In this document: positions 15,106 through 20,499 of the stretch, one piece after another
Layout of the letters: each line of letters begins with the position of its first letter
Numbering within the stretch: position 1 is the stretch's first letter
Origin: a virus
Direction: 5' to 3' (one strand)
DNA length: 24,148 bases
IMG/VR virus record: IMGVR_UViG_3300025030_000411
Location: 1-24,148 of that record
Notes under the pieces: model-generated
What the model saw: only the letters and a program-made list of their open reading frames with translations
Database searches by the model: none
What the model was told of the DNA's origin: nothing
Translations under genes and position numbers: made by a program

Positions 15106-15108
15106 TAT

Positions 15109-15285
15109 TTACTTCTTATCGTGGTTATGACACATGATGATAATAGAGCCAGCACCACAATGACCAGCAACATCATTCAGTGTTCCAGTGTGAATATCAT
15201 TAATTGCCGCTTGAACCTTAACATGGTCAGTACAAACTTTTTGTTTCTTACAATTGTGACAGGTGTTGTAAGATGAATATGACAT
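15109..15285 (-). CDS. Small Cys/His-rich protein, 58 aa
   Basis: ATG at 15285 follows AAAGGGTAATCTAA; stop TAA three bases before the nuclease start. The N-terminus reads NTCHNCKKQKVCTDH, a C-x2-C-x5-C-x2-H pattern, and the end MCHNHDKK adds further Cys and His, so zinc binding is likely. The GHCGAGSIII segment is unexplained. It lies in a leftward operon with the SEC-C protein and nuclease. Function unknown. Confidence 0.7.
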   Translation of the reverse strand: MSYSSYNTCHNCKKQKVCTDHVKVQAAINDIHTGTLNDVAGHCGAGSIIIMCHNHDKK

Positions 15286-15290
15286 TTAGA

Positions 15291-15482
15291 TTACCCTTTC
15301 ATGTAGCAACATTTTTTAAATTTAATTCCGCTCCCACAAGGACAATTTTCATTACGACCAGTTTTCTCTCTTAACATTTGTGCTGGAACTTCCTTGTAAA
15401 ACTTAGATTGTTCAGGAAACTTTTCTTGAGCATTTCTAAATGCTTCGTTGTAATCAAATACTTGCCCTGTTCTACAATCCAT
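15291..15482 (-). CDS. SEC-C motif protein, 63 aa
   Basis: ATG behind AAAGGAGAACGAG. The C-terminal 23 residues contain [18 protein letters not shown], the SEC-C zinc-binding motif known from the SecA C-terminus and from many unrelated proteins. The N-terminal 40 residues are a helical linker without a recognisable domain. The motif usually mediates protein contacts, e.g. with SecB or ribosomes. What it does in the phage is unknown; binding a host partner of SecA is one speculation. Confidence 0.8.
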   Translation of the reverse strand: MDCRTGQVFDYNEAFRNAQEKFPEQSKFYKEVPAQMLREKTGRNENCPCGSGIKFKKCCYMKG

Positions 15483-15522
15483 CTCGTTCTCCTTTAGGGT
15501 TATTTATTCCTTATACTTCAAC

Positions 15523-16062
15523 TTAAAATTTAATCACGATTCTATTTGAATCAGTATAAATCTCTTTAATCCCATATTCATCTGGATCGCTCAAAAATTT
15601 AAACCATATACTAGAACTCTTTAATTTATCTGTATGGTCAGAAATCAACCATGCCTTATATCGTTGGCTTGCTAATTTAAAAATGGTTACAAGAGTATCA
15701 GGATAGTCAACCTCAAACCTATCGGTAAAAATCATATCTAATATCTTCTCACCTTTACCAGAAAAGATATCAAAATCTACAGCTCCTATTATTTTTAAAT
15801 CTTTATAATAAAAGAATAATCCACTAAACATTTTAAGTATTACATAAATATCAGATTCGTCTGTGATACAAAACTGGTCTTCGATTATTGATTCTTCTAT
15901 GAAACGAATTATATTCTTATCGATATATTTTTTATTTATTCCCTTTACTGTGAGATTTGTGTTTTCTTTTAATAAAAGTTTCCGCCACTTTGTAGGAATA
16001 ATAAACAAGATTTCTTGTTTTATATAATCTTTAATTTTTGTTGTGGTTGAGAGGTTATCCAT
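15523..16062 (-). CDS. Hypothetical protein, paralogue of the 16532 gene, 179 aa
   Basis: Shares several segments with the protein at 16532: LFFYYKDLKIIGAVDFD against LFLYVVEGNFVGAVNFD, and SDHTDKLKSSSIWFKF...EYGIKEIYT against SDETQSRDSSSIWKKW...KYDIKEIYT. The beta-strand layout and the SSxIWxK segment remind me of GNAT-like folds, but no acetyl-CoA motif is clear. No tag at the N-terminus. The paralogues are separated by two tRNA genes and a structured non-coding element. Confidence 0.6.
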   Translation of the reverse strand: MDNLSTTTKIKDYIKQEILFIIPTKWRKLLLKENTNLTVKGINKKYIDKNIIRFIEESIIEDQFCITDESDIYVILKMFSGLFFYYKDLKIIGAVDFDIFSGKGEKILDMIFTDRFEVDYPDTLVTIFKLASQRYKAWLISDHTDKLKSSSIWFKFLSDPDEYGIKEIYTDSNRIVIKF

Positions 16063-16112
16063 TAATAAGCCTAATCACTATTAACGTTTATTATATTAGC
16101 TATTATATAGTT

Positions 16113-16187
16113 TGGTGCGCCTACCAGAAATCGAATCTGGAATAGAACCTTAGAAGGGTACTGTTATGTCCATTTAACTATAGGCGC
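16113..16187 (-). tRNA. tRNA-Arg(UCU)
   Basis: Acceptor GCGCCTA/TAGGCGC, D-arm GTTA/TAAC, anticodon loop CTTCTAA giving UCU, T-arm CCAGA-TTCGATT-TCTGG, discriminator A, encoded CCA at 16113-16115. One T-T mismatch sits in the anticodon stem. It reads AGA, a codon heavily used by the genes in this window. Confidence 0.93.
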
Positions 16188-16200
16188 ATATTAAATATTT

Positions 16201-16288
16201 TGGAGGAGAGTATAGGATTTGAACCTATGGAACCTTTCGGCCCTACTGGTTAGCAACCAGTTGCGATAAGCCACTCTGCCAACTCTCC
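16201..16288 (-). tRNA. tRNA-Ser(GCU)
   Basis: Acceptor GGAGAGT/ACTCTCC, anticodon stem ACTGG/CCAGT with loop TTGCTAA giving GCU, a long variable arm as expected for serine, T-arm ATAGG-TTCAAAT-CCTAT, encoded CCA at 16201-16203. It reads AGT/AGC; AGT is frequent in these genes. Thirteen bases separate it from tRNA-Arg. Confidence 0.95.
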
Positions 16289-16300
16289 AAACTTTTAATT

Positions 16301-16436
16301 CAAATGTGTGAACTAGCGTTACCTAATTCTAAAAATGGTACTCCTAGCTTCTTATAGAGTTATCATGGAGAATTATATCAGAGGACAGGCTAATATAATT
16401 CTCAACATGCTCTTGCTTTCCACATTACCACACTTG
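16301..16436. ncRNA. Structured non-coding element, copy B
   Basis: Homologous to the element at 17717-17861. Read on the plus strand both share, in order, an AGCG-loop hairpin, TTCTAAAAA (16327-16335), GAGTT-N3-ATGGA (16357-16369) and TCTCAACAT (16400-16408). Here the last two flank an 11-bp perfect stem, GAGAATTATAT (16368-16378) / ATATAATTCTC (16393-16403), and CATG pairs with CATG around an AA bulge. Closing pairs are CAA..GTG (16301-16308) with CAC-TTG (16431-16436) and TGGTA with TACCA. It lies directly beside tRNA-Ser. The transcribed strand is not known. The stretch 16437-16531 has further small hairpins but no gene. Confidence 0.55.
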
Positions 16437-16531
16437 AAATTTTATTGAGGCTGACAAGGAATTATACACGCTTACTTGCCTATCGTGGAGTCCAGCTTAC
16501 AGTAGGATCTAGAATGCCACCATAAGTTATC

Positions 16532-17095
16532 TCAACTCTTAAATTTTACAACAACTCTTACATCTTTATATTTATCAGAACTATTCCAAACATCATCTAC
16601 ATTAGTCATTCCTCTAGGAATGGTGTAAATTTCCTTTATATCATATTTCTCAGGATTAAGAAACCATTTCTTCCATATGCTAGATGAATCTCTTGATTGT
16701 GTTTCGTCAGAAACTATACCAGTCTTATACTTATTTCCAACAAATTTATAAATTTTGTGTAACACACCACTATAATCGGTTTCAAATTTCTTAGCTAAGG
16801 TGGGGACAAAATAAGATTCCCCATCTAAATATGTGTAATCGAAATTCACCGCACCAACAAAATTACCCTCGACTACGTATAAGAATAATCCTCCAACTAA
16901 TTTAGGTATATGAAAGATTTCTTTGTCGTCTGTGGGGTAAATTCCATTACTATTAAATGCGTCAGCAATTGGTTGTCTTAATTTTTCGTCAATATAATCA
17001 TCGTTAAGAGGTTTATCGAATACTTGTGGTGTTTCTCTTAGAATTTTATTCCACTTTAATTTCACCGTTCTATCTCCCAACTTAAATTCCATCAT
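16532..17095 (-). CDS. Hypothetical protein, paralogue of the 15523 gene, 187 aa
   Basis: Two adjacent ATGs follow AAAGGTTATTAAA; either could be used. Shares the GGLFLY...FVGAVNFD and SSSIWKKW...DIKEIYT segments with the protein at 15523, but their N-termini differ. The fold may be GNAT-like; this is a guess from strand and helix order. It lies 30 bases downstream of the nucleotidyltransferase-like gene and is probably cotranscribed with it. Confidence 0.6.
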   Translation of the reverse strand: MMEFKLGDRTVKLKWNKILRETPQVFDKPLNDDYIDEKLRQPIADAFNSNGIYPTDDKEIFHIPKLVGGLFLYVVEGNFVGAVNFDYTYLDGESYFVPTLAKKFETDYSGVLHKIYKFVGNKYKTGIVSDETQSRDSSSIWKKWFLNPEKYDIKEIYTIPRGMTNVDDVWNSSDKYKDVRVVVKFKS

Positions 17096-17125
17096 TTTAA
17101 TAACCTTTAGTTATTATACCATAAT

Positions 17126-17671
17126 TTAATTATACTTACTCAGTATTTGTTCGTAGTTTTTAATATCTTCTTCTGTCAAATCCCAACCGTTTAAATCTAC
17201 CTTACCAGTGTTATAGAGGTCAATAATATCCCCTATATCATGTCTCTTAAGTCTCTTAAGTTTTAAAGCTACTAAACCACTAGGAGATGCTACATTCACA
17301 CCAGAGTTAATTATAGCAGTTTTGATAACTTTATCAACCAATTTCTTAGAAATATTAATTGAGTCTGGAGACATCACTTCAATTTCAACATGAGTTTTAT
17401 TGTGCTGAAACGCACCTGTTCTAATTCTTTTGAAACCAAGAACAGTTTTCGGGATATCAGAACTAGATAGAAATAGAAAATCTACATCCATTGTCATTCT
17501 AGGTCTAACATAGAAATCTACAGCACAACCACCGATAAGAATACCGGCTGATGAATTTTTACACCAATCTAATAATGCTTGATTTACTTCCTTTACTGGA
17601 ATAGATTCATGAAGACTTCTACTTCCATTATTCACTTTATTTAGTAAATCGATAAATTTTAGTTTAGCCAT
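17126..17671 (-). CDS. Nucleotidyltransferase-like protein (AbiEii/MNT type), 181 aa
   Basis: Residues 44-66 show LIGGCAVDFYV...RMTMDVDFLF: the GG motif (47-48) and the D-x-D metal site (Asp62, Asp64), with a probable third acidic residue in HVEIEV (about 94-99). SGLVALKLKR followed by DIGDIIDLY matches the helical part of AbiEii-like nucleotidyltransferases, a group that includes toxins modifying tRNA or protein by nucleotide transfer. No partner antitoxin gene is evident. A structured RNA element lies 45 bases upstream, next to tRNA-Tyr. Confidence 0.65.
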   Translation of the reverse strand: MAKLKFIDLLNKVNNGSRSLHESIPVKEVNQALLDWCKNSSAGILIGGCAVDFYVRPRMTMDVDFLFLSSSDIPKTVLGFKRIRTGAFQHNKTHVEIEVMSPDSINISKKLVDKVIKTAIINSGVNVASPSGLVALKLKRLKRHDIGDIIDLYNTGKVDLNGWDLTEEDIKNYEQILSKYN

Positions 17672-17716
17672 TACTGATCCTCATTTTTATTTACAATTTG
17701 ATAAACTAAATTACCA

Positions 17717-17861
17717 GAACATGTGAAGCGTCACTTCTAAAAACAGTTAATAACTACAACATCAAGATAGGCACAATACCTAGATGGAGTTGTAATGGAA
17801 ATTTAATTGTTAGCAGCAACTAAATCTCAACATTACATTAAATTAACTGTTAACCATGTTC
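17717..17861. ncRNA. Structured non-coding element, copy A
   Basis: A nested, multibranched structure: GAACATG (17717-17723) / CATGTTC (17855-17861); AACAGTTAAT (17742-17751) / ATTAACTGTT (17842-17851); GTGA-AGCG-TCAC hairpin (17723-17734); CAAC..CATC with GATG..GTTG enclosing TAGG/CCTA (17757-17792); TAATG/CATTA (17793-17797, 17831-17835) with an inner AATTTA/TAAAT stem. It shares ordered motifs with copy B at 16301. It sits between tRNA-Tyr and the nucleotidyltransferase-like gene. It could be a stable RNA, a processing element of the tRNA transcript or a leader regulator. Confidence 0.6.
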
Positions 17862-17870
17862 CGTTACTTT

Positions 17871-17946
17871 TGGTGGATGGTGAAGAATTTGAATCTCCAT
17901 CTTGTCGCTTTACAGGCGAGGGCATTACCAATTATGCTAACCATCC
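17871..17946 (-). tRNA. tRNA-Tyr(GUA)
   Basis: Acceptor GGATGGT/ACCATCC, D-arm GCAT-AATTGGTA-ATGC, anticodon loop CTGTAAA giving GUA and identical to the loop of E. coli tRNA-Tyr, T-arm GGAGA-TTCAAAT-TCTTC, discriminator A, encoded CCA at 17871-17873. The variable loop has only five bases (AAGAT), whereas bacterial tRNA-Tyr normally has a long arm. The outer anticodon pair is C-C. Confidence 0.85.
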
Positions 17947-18028
17947 ATTAAATTTTAATTTAGCGTCTAAAGGGTAGGCGTGTACTGACGCCTCGTTTTA
18001 GTTTTGTCTTGCGACCTTCTTGTTAGCA

Positions 18029-18116
18029 GAGCTAGGCGGGAATCGAACCCACATTTATGTGAAATGATTATTTGATTATCTCTGAGGTAATAGACCAGTT
18101 ACCCCATTAATGGCTC
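18029..18116 (-). pseudogene. Degenerate class II tRNA-like sequence
   Basis: It has a good T-arm (GTGGG-TTCGATT-CCCGC at 18052-18036), a D-arm GGTAA-CTGGTCTA-TTACC (18103-18086) and a variable-arm hairpin CATTT-CACAT-AAATG (18066-18052). The acceptor pairs only partly (GAGCCAT with CTAGCTC), no CCA follows, and the 19 bases where the anticodon arm should be do not form a five-pair stem. The 88-base length suits a Leu- or Ser-type tRNA. Probably a decayed gene, or a tRNA with an unusual anticodon arm. Confidence 0.45.
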
Positions 18117-18240
18117 ATTCGGTGATCAATCGAATTTCGCCACACGACACTTCAAACACTAGCAAATCACATTGTCCTTCCGTTTAGACGACCAGCCCAC
18201 ACAAAATCTTTTACCTAACAAGTTCCCCTTTAGCAGATTT

Positions 18241-18256
18241 CCATAGCGCACTATGG
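18241..18256. other. Perfect hairpin after the lipoprotein gene
   Basis: CCATAG-CGCA-CTATGG, six perfect pairs, 16 bases beyond the lipoprotein stop on its 3' side. No T-run follows in either direction, so it looks like an RNA-processing or stability hairpin between the mRNA and the tRNA region, not a terminator. Confidence 0.4.
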
Positions 18257-18271
18257 CGTCTCTTTCGAGAA

Positions 18272-18454
18272 TTACTTACACCCAACAGGCTTACCATTAA
18301 TGTCAACTTTAACACAAGCTCCTGAAGTAAATTGAAGGTAAGTGACACCATCAATACAACTCTCAGAATTACCAGTAACACTAGCGGTGATACGATCAAA
18401 CTTACCACAACCAACAATGATCAGACACATGAGACATAAGATAATAAATTTCAT
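18272..18454 (-). CDS. Small lipoprotein, 60 aa
   Basis: Starts MKFIILCLMCLIIVGC: a short signal peptide with a lipobox (I-V-G-Cys16), so the mature protein would be a 45-residue lipid-anchored peptide. The mature part contains a conserved-looking GVTYLQFTSGACVKVDINGKPVGC, written here as GVTYLQFTSG and ACVKVDINGKPVGC, with two Cys that could form a disulfide. ATG follows GAGGAGCTAAA and a consensus promoter lies 27 bases upstream. It may act at the envelope, for example in superinfection exclusion; it lacks an inner-membrane spanin partner nearby. Confidence 0.75.
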   Translation of the reverse strand: MKFIILCLMCLIIVGCGKFDRITASVTGNSESCIDGVTYLQFTSGACVKVDINGKPVGCK

Positions 18455-18480
18455 TTTAGCTCCTCGTTTAATGTTTAAGA

Positions 18481-18509
18481 ATTATATCAGCTTACGATTA
18501 AGAAGTCAA
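18481..18509 (-). promoter_or_regulatory. Sigma70-type promoter, leftward
   Basis: Minus strand TTGACT (18509-18504), 17-base spacer, TATAAT (18486-18481). Drives the lipoprotein gene and possibly the tRNA region beyond it. Confidence 0.8.
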
Positions 18510-18511
18510 CA

Positions 18512-18721
18512 CTATTTTTCAAGAATTTCGATGGTGATGACACAGTTAGTAAGATAATTTTCTTTAATAATTGTGTCGTTACCATTACATTTTATGTTTA
18601 AATAATTCAAATCCTTTTTTGAAAGAGAAATCAAATCACCTAATTCTTCTTCAGTCATTACACTACTATCACTGTAATGAACCTTACCAGAATAATGTTC
18701 AACAACAATTCTAGCTCTCAT
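18512..18721 (-). CDS. Small hypothetical protein, 69 aa
   Basis: Starts MRARIVVEHYSGKVHYSD two bases after the upstream gene. Mixed alpha/beta with MTEEELGDLISLSKKDL as a likely helix and TNCVITIEIL as a final strand. No family recognised. It is the last gene of a leftward unit of three that begins at 19142. Confidence 0.65.
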   Translation of the reverse strand: MRARIVVEHYSGKVHYSDSSVMTEEELGDLISLSKKDLNYLNIKCNGNDTIIKENYLTNCVITIEILEK

Positions 18722-18723
18722 AA

Positions 18724-18924
18724 TTATTTATTCCCTGTGATAATGTATTCGATATTCTTATCTAGATATTTAAAGTTACCAGCTTCATAAGTGGCAACCT
18801 TAAGTTCAATACAACGTTTATTCCTGCCACCAGTTTCATTAGCATAAATAAGTGCAGCAGCAACCAGAGTCATGAAACAACCAACAGCGATTCCTACCAT
18901 AACCCCGTTAACCCATTCATCCAT
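18724..18924 (-). CDS. Small membrane protein, 66 aa
   Basis: One hydrophobic segment at about residues 8-28 (VMVGIAVGCFMTLVAAALIYA) follows an acidic N-terminus, so an N-out, C-in topology is likely, with a 38-residue cytoplasmic tail. Clear ribosome binding site GAGGAGAAATAATT. Lies two bases from both neighbours in a tight early operon. Function unknown. Confidence 0.7.
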   Translation of the reverse strand: MDEWVNGVMVGIAVGCFMTLVAAALIYANETGGRNKRCIELKVATYEAGNFKYLDKNIEYIITGNK

Positions 18925-18926
18925 AA

Positions 18927-19142
18927 TTATTTCTCCTCAAGGTATTCCAAAAGATATTTAGCTAGATTAATTTCCTTACGAGCTTTCTCACCAGCACCCA
19001 TAGCAATCAATTCCTGAGCGTCAGAAAGAATACTAAAGATTACCATATTCTTACCACTAAATTTATAACTTAAAGAATTCTTAGCAGACTCAAGATATTC
19101 TTTAGGATCACACCCATAACAATTATTCTCAAACTCAGTCAT
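18927..19142 (-). CDS. Small hypothetical protein, 71 aa
   Basis: There are two in-frame ATGs (19148 and 19142). AAAGGAG stands only one or two bases before the first but seven before the second, so I start at 19142 (MTEFENNCYG). A helical protein with one Cys pair near the N-terminus (CYGC). First gene of a three-gene unit behind a consensus promoter. Family not recognised. Confidence 0.65.
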   Translation of the reverse strand: MTEFENNCYGCDPKEYLESAKNSLSYKFSGKNMVIFSILSDAQELIAMGAGEKARKEINLAKYLLEYLEEK

Positions 19143-19178
19143 CGTCATTCTCCTTTAAGTGTTGCTCAATGTTTAAAG

Positions 19179-19207
19179 AGTATAACCTTATCTAAGAATA
19201 ATGTCAA
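19179..19207 (-). promoter_or_regulatory. Sigma70-type promoter, leftward
   Basis: Minus strand TTGACA (19207-19202), 17-base spacer, TATACT (19184-19179), 37 bases upstream of the start at 19142. Its -35 overlaps the stop codon region of the preceding gene. Confidence 0.8.
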
Positions 19208-19575
19208 GAGTTAATTTCTAAACTAATTAAATTTAAAGCTTCCTTAGCATCATCTAATTGTGAGGTAAGAATTCTAATCTGACGTTTCTTCCTAGCAATG
19301 AAAGATTCCTTAGCATCCTCAATGGTGCGACAAGCAAACTTCTTGTTACAAGTTAGATTAACGAATTTCTGATACTCTTTAGAAACATCCTTACTTTCTA
19401 AGATTCTGTTTACTAGATGATAACCAGTAAAGATCCAACACCCACATTTAGTTTCCTTAATGATATTATATGTATAAAGTTTCATCTTCATACTACCACG
19501 ATAAACAGTATCGTATTCATCACAGGAAACGTTACGATAAGATTCATAACGATAGAGGTATTTATTTTCAGACAT
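19204..19575 (-). CDS. Conserved phage early protein, 123 aa
   Basis: Contains YRYES (8-12), a strand and turn around CGCWIF, then KKFACRTIEDAKESFIARKK (split as KKFACRTIED and AKESFIARKK) and a C-terminal coiled-coil-like helix. I recognise this pattern (YRYE ... GxWI ... rFA ... AxxSFxxRKxxQ) from small proteins of many T4-like and other phages; no function is established. It has its own consensus promoter with an untranslated leader of about 170 bases. Confidence 0.7.
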   Translation of the reverse strand: MSENKYLYRYESYRNVSCDEYDTVYRGSMKMKLYTYNIIKETKCGCWIFTGYHLVNRILESKDVSKEYQKFVNLTCNKKFACRTIEDAKESFIARKKRQIRILTSQLDDAKEALNLISLEINS

Positions 19576-19752
19576 TTAATCTCCTAGAAATTTATTGCGA
19601 AGCATGAGCGAAGCGAATTATTATATTTTATTCATAAATGGATAATTCATTATCAGACCTGTGCTTAAATAAGGTGATAAATAATCATGATAATATTACA
19701 ACTAATATTAATTGAATCTTTTGTTTTTTGAATTTTCTTTTTGCCTAGAACC

Positions 19753-19781
19753 ATTATACAATTATCTAATAAACCTGTCAA
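19753..19781 (-). promoter_or_regulatory. Sigma70-type promoter, leftward (perfect consensus)
   Basis: Minus strand TTGACA (19781-19776), 17-base spacer, TATAAT (19758-19753). The leader to the gene at 19575 is T- and A-rich and contains a tandem GCGAAGC (19597-19603 and 19608-19614). Confidence 0.85.
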
Positions 19782-19802
19782 GAGAATAAGAATTAAATCT
19801 AA

Positions 19803-19940
19803 TTAATCCTTCTCTTCATTCTCAGAAGGTTTATAAAACGGTAACTTAAGTTTTCTAGCAATATGTTCAAGGCTAGTTATTACCTTACCATTTTTAATCT
19901 GTTTATAACCTTTATTGTTGTGGTGTCTTCTATCCCTCAT
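19803..19940 (-). CDS. Very small basic protein, 45 aa
   Basis: Starts MRDRRHHNNKGYKQIKNGKVI and overlaps the previous leftward gene by 11 bases. Strongly basic N-terminus, acidic C-terminus (SENEEKD). Only a weak ribosome binding site is visible (GAGAAACGAT), so translation may depend on coupling. The ITSLEHIARKLKLPFY segment looks like a helix-turn-helix half. Function unknown. Confidence 0.5.
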   Translation of the reverse strand: MRDRRHHNNKGYKQIKNGKVITSLEHIARKLKLPFYKPSENEEKD

Positions 19941-20076
19941 ATCGTTTCTCATTATCAGAAACAATTTTAACAATTTTCTTCCCTGCGAGTCTGGTAAGTT
20001 TACCAGCTTTTATCCAAATAAAATGATAGAATTTGTACTTCCAAGTTTTCCGTAGATCTTCCATTGATAGATACAT
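19930..20076 (-). CDS. Very small basic protein, 48 aa
   Basis: Starts MYLSMEDLRKTWKYKFYHF directly after the stop of the upstream gene. AAGGAGAATTAA lies inside that gene's last codons. Rich in Lys and Arg (KAGKLTRLAGKKIVKI), so it may touch nucleic acid. No family recognised. Confidence 0.55.
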   Translation of the reverse strand: MYLSMEDLRKTWKYKFYHFIWIKAGKLTRLAGKKIVKIVSDNEKRYEG

Positions 20077-20253
20077 TTAATTCTCCTTAAGGATTAGAGG
20101 CCAACCATAACGATCAGTTTCAATTTCTTCCTGATTATAAAGAGCTGTTTGTAAGGTTACAATTTGTTGAGAACATTTATCAGCGTAATCCTCAAGACCA
20201 TCCCTGACAGCACAATGATAATCCACAATCAAATCACTGAGTAAATCTTTCAT
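20077..20253 (-). CDS. Small hypothetical protein, 58 aa
   Basis: ATG at 20253 follows AGGAGTTAATC. Acidic helical protein with a long probable helix (ADKCSQQIVTLQTALYNQEE) and a C-terminal DRYGWPLI. It is the second gene of the leftward four-gene unit behind the promoter at 20461-20491. Function unknown. Confidence 0.6.
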   Translation of the reverse strand: MKDLLSDLIVDYHCAVRDGLEDYADKCSQQIVTLQTALYNQEEIETDRYGWPLILKEN

Positions 20254-20262
20254 GATTAACTC

Positions 20263-20433
20263 CTAATCAATATAACTAACTTTAGCAGGGTAAGCTTCAT
20301 CTGGAAATTCTTCATCAACTTTGTATATGACGTGTTTAATGACGATAATTTCGGTACACTGAGGAACATAGTAAGTTCCAATAACCTCAAACTCATCTCT
20401 AATGTTATTTGAGTAAACCGTAACTCTTTTCAT
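20263..20433 (-). CDS. Small hypothetical protein, 56 aa
   Basis: ATG at 20433 behind AGGAGTAATTAAA. A beta-rich small protein (MKRVTVYSNN, FEVIGTYYVPQ, EIIVIKHVIYKV). First gene behind a near-consensus promoter. Family not recognised. Confidence 0.6.
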   Translation of the reverse strand: MKRVTVYSNNIRDEFEVIGTYYVPQCTEIIVIKHVIYKVDEEFPDEAYPAKVSYID

Positions 20434-20453
20434 TTTAATTACTCCTCAATTAA

Positions 20454-20461
20454 GATAAATA
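20454..20461 (+). promoter_or_regulatory. Candidate late promoter GATAAATA
   Basis: AGATAAATA, beginning 46 and ending 39 bases before the tagged gene at 20500. It meets the -10 of the leftward promoter, forming an overlapping early/late divergent pair much like that at 2993-3029. Confidence 0.55.
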
Positions 20462-20491
20462 TTATATAGCAGGAATCAATTTAATTGTCAA
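20461..20491 (-). promoter_or_regulatory. Sigma70-type promoter, leftward
   Basis: Minus strand TTGACA (20491-20486) and TATATAAT (20468-20461), giving a spacer of 17 to TATATA or 19 to TATAAT. Drives the four very small genes 20433-19803. Confidence 0.75.
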
Positions 20492-20499
20492 GGATAATT

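Noticed and set aside
15079-15276. 65-codon rightward frame opposite the nuclease start
   Set aside because: Antisense to the Cys/His-rich 58-aa gene, which has a good ribosome binding site and a metal-site pattern.
16301-17861. Structured elements as hammerhead ribozymes or group I introns
   Set aside because: The conserved hammerhead core (CTGATGA with GAAA) is absent on both strands, and no intron core helices or interrupted gene were found.
18211-18417. 68-codon leftward frame rich in Val and Leu
   Set aside because: It is a shadow of the lipoprotein gene in another frame and lacks a ribosome binding site.
19597-19614. Tandem GCGAAGC heptamers, each able to form a very stable mini-hairpin
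   Set aside because: Only two copies in a leader region with no other link to function; noted as a curiosity.
19676-19683. Fifth plus-strand GATAAATA
   Set aside because: No rightward gene follows within 800 bases, so I do not call it a promoter; chance occurrence is likely in AT-rich DNA.
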